Source: Hexactinellida sp. DTS-2022 (lineage: Eukaryota > Porifera > Hexactinellida). From it: a stretch of DNA of 64,000 bases. Under the pieces are notes generated by a model. That model saw only the letters and a program-made list of their open reading frames with translations. It had not been told where the DNA came from and ran no database searches. The stretch is from assembly GCA_028753945.1 (NCBI GenBank), contig JAPNXP010000013.1, positions 3,162,001-3,226,000 of the forward strand, in the 5' to 3' direction. A program made the position numbers and the translations under genes. How positions within the stretch are numbered: position 1 is the stretch's first letter; each line of letters opens with the position of its first letter. Positions 63,305 through 64,000 of the stretch are shown here, one piece after another.

Positions 63305-63390
63305 TCTGTGGTAATTTGAGACGCCTATATGATACACTCTATAAACCATGGATGTGATATTACAAATTAGACTGTGGAATTTTGAGACGC
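63305..63390 (-). repeat. Inverted copy of the 34-kb dispersed repeat
   Basis: Reverse complement of 33957-34044, bounded by CTGTGGTAATTTGAGACGCC and ACTGTGGAATTTTGAGACGC. It shares the central CCATGGATG region. The bounding sequences are near-direct repeats of each other. Confidence 0.75.
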
Positions 63391-63430
63391 AAATATATGC
63401 AATGGTAGATGTTGACACTTGGAACATGTT

Positions 63431-63452
63431 AACATCTACCGCGGTAGATGTT
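63431..63452. other. 22-bp perfect palindrome
   Basis: AACATCTACC followed by its exact complement GGTAGATGTT around a central GCGC-like CC|GCGG junction. GGTAGATGTT also occurs just upstream at about 63,404. It could be a protein-binding palindrome or a repeat end. Confidence 0.6.
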
Positions 63453-63589
63453 GTATTCTACTTCACTTTTAATTTTATAATTATAGTATGGCTTCTTGAT
63501 TACTTACAGTAGATGTGATTTGTGTTAACATTAACTACAATTATTAATTAATACTATTACTAAACACTTATGAATAATTAATTAATACC

Positions 63590-63717
63590 AGAGGCGGAGC
63601 TAGGGTGGGGCCTGTGCCCCAACTCATTAACGTTGGTGTGCCCCCAGTTTAATAGACTGTGCCCCACCAGTGACGCATTTGTGTCCCACTAGTGGAGGCC
63701 GTCTAGCGCCTCCACTG
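63590..63717. mobile_element. 128-bp hAT MITE
   Basis: Ends CAGAGGCGGAGCTAGGG and GTCTAGCGCCTCCACTG, perfect 8-bp duplication ATTAATAC (63582-63589, 63718-63725). Confidence 0.9.
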
Positions 63718-64000
63718 ATTAATACAAGTGCTAAACACTTATGATTGATCCTAAGTCTAAGCAGCAAGCATGATCAATCTAGCACTAACATGTATGCGAC
63801 GAAATTGATTTTAGAGGATTCTGGGAACTTTGACGGAAGTTCAATCTGAATTTTCGGGTTTCTAATCCCATCATATGACACGAGCTGTTCTTTTATGAAT
63901 GTATTTAGTGTGAAATGATTGCCATAGATAAGTGTATGACCTATGTGTCTGAAAGTTAAGATATCGTGCCCATGCCCCAGTTTTATATATGGACCAATCA
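63718..64000. other. Right edge, nothing recognised
   Basis: AT-rich sequence to the end of the window, with no supported feature. Confidence 0.4.

Overview
The window looks like a piece of a repeat-rich, AT-rich nuclear genome from an animal, probably an invertebrate. The evidence is one well-conserved CDK8-type kinase gene, decayed fragments of RAG1-like, THAP-domain and NRF1-like coding sequence, possible splice sites, and dense nested DNA transposons. I cannot name the species from the sequence.

Bases 1 to about 30,369 are one uninterrupted satellite array of 65/68-bp monomers arranged in several local higher-order repeats (periods about 2071, 1868, 1265, 1204, 1803, 1400/1532 and 1687 bp). 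It holds no gene and no transposon insertion. A short zinc-ribbon ORF (31,342-31,689, minus) follows, then AT-rich unique sequence. A second, unrelated tandem array (about 77-78-bp monomers) runs from about 34,050 to 40,068. Three transposons inserted into it can be delimited exactly because the array supplies the empty-site sequence.

From 40 to 59 kb the sequence is mostly nested non-autonomous DNA transposons. At least a dozen elements have hAT-type ends (CAG...CTG) and 8-bp target-site duplications. Six more are pogo/Tigger-like, with CAG...CTG ends and TA duplications. Several large foldback structures are also present. Between them lie three decayed coding remnants: an NRF1-like DNA-binding segment with a good splice donor (43,740-44,146), a THAP-domain pseudogene (46,609-47,379) whose 3' part is duplicated 1 kb downstream, and a RAG1-like pseudogene (50,898-51,845). 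The RAG1-like remnant keeps the C-terminal zinc ligands and the third catalytic Glu of the RAG1/Transib family.

The only intact protein gene is the CDK8/19 orthologue on the minus strand at 59,898-61,235. It is a single 445-codon open frame with no introns in the coding part, flanked by MITEs and by AT and TATC simple repeats. The remaining 3 kb carries two more hAT elements and an inverted copy of a repeat also seen at 34 kb. The genes do not form a pathway or operon. The window is best read as satellite plus transposon-dominated chromatin around one housekeeping regulatory gene.
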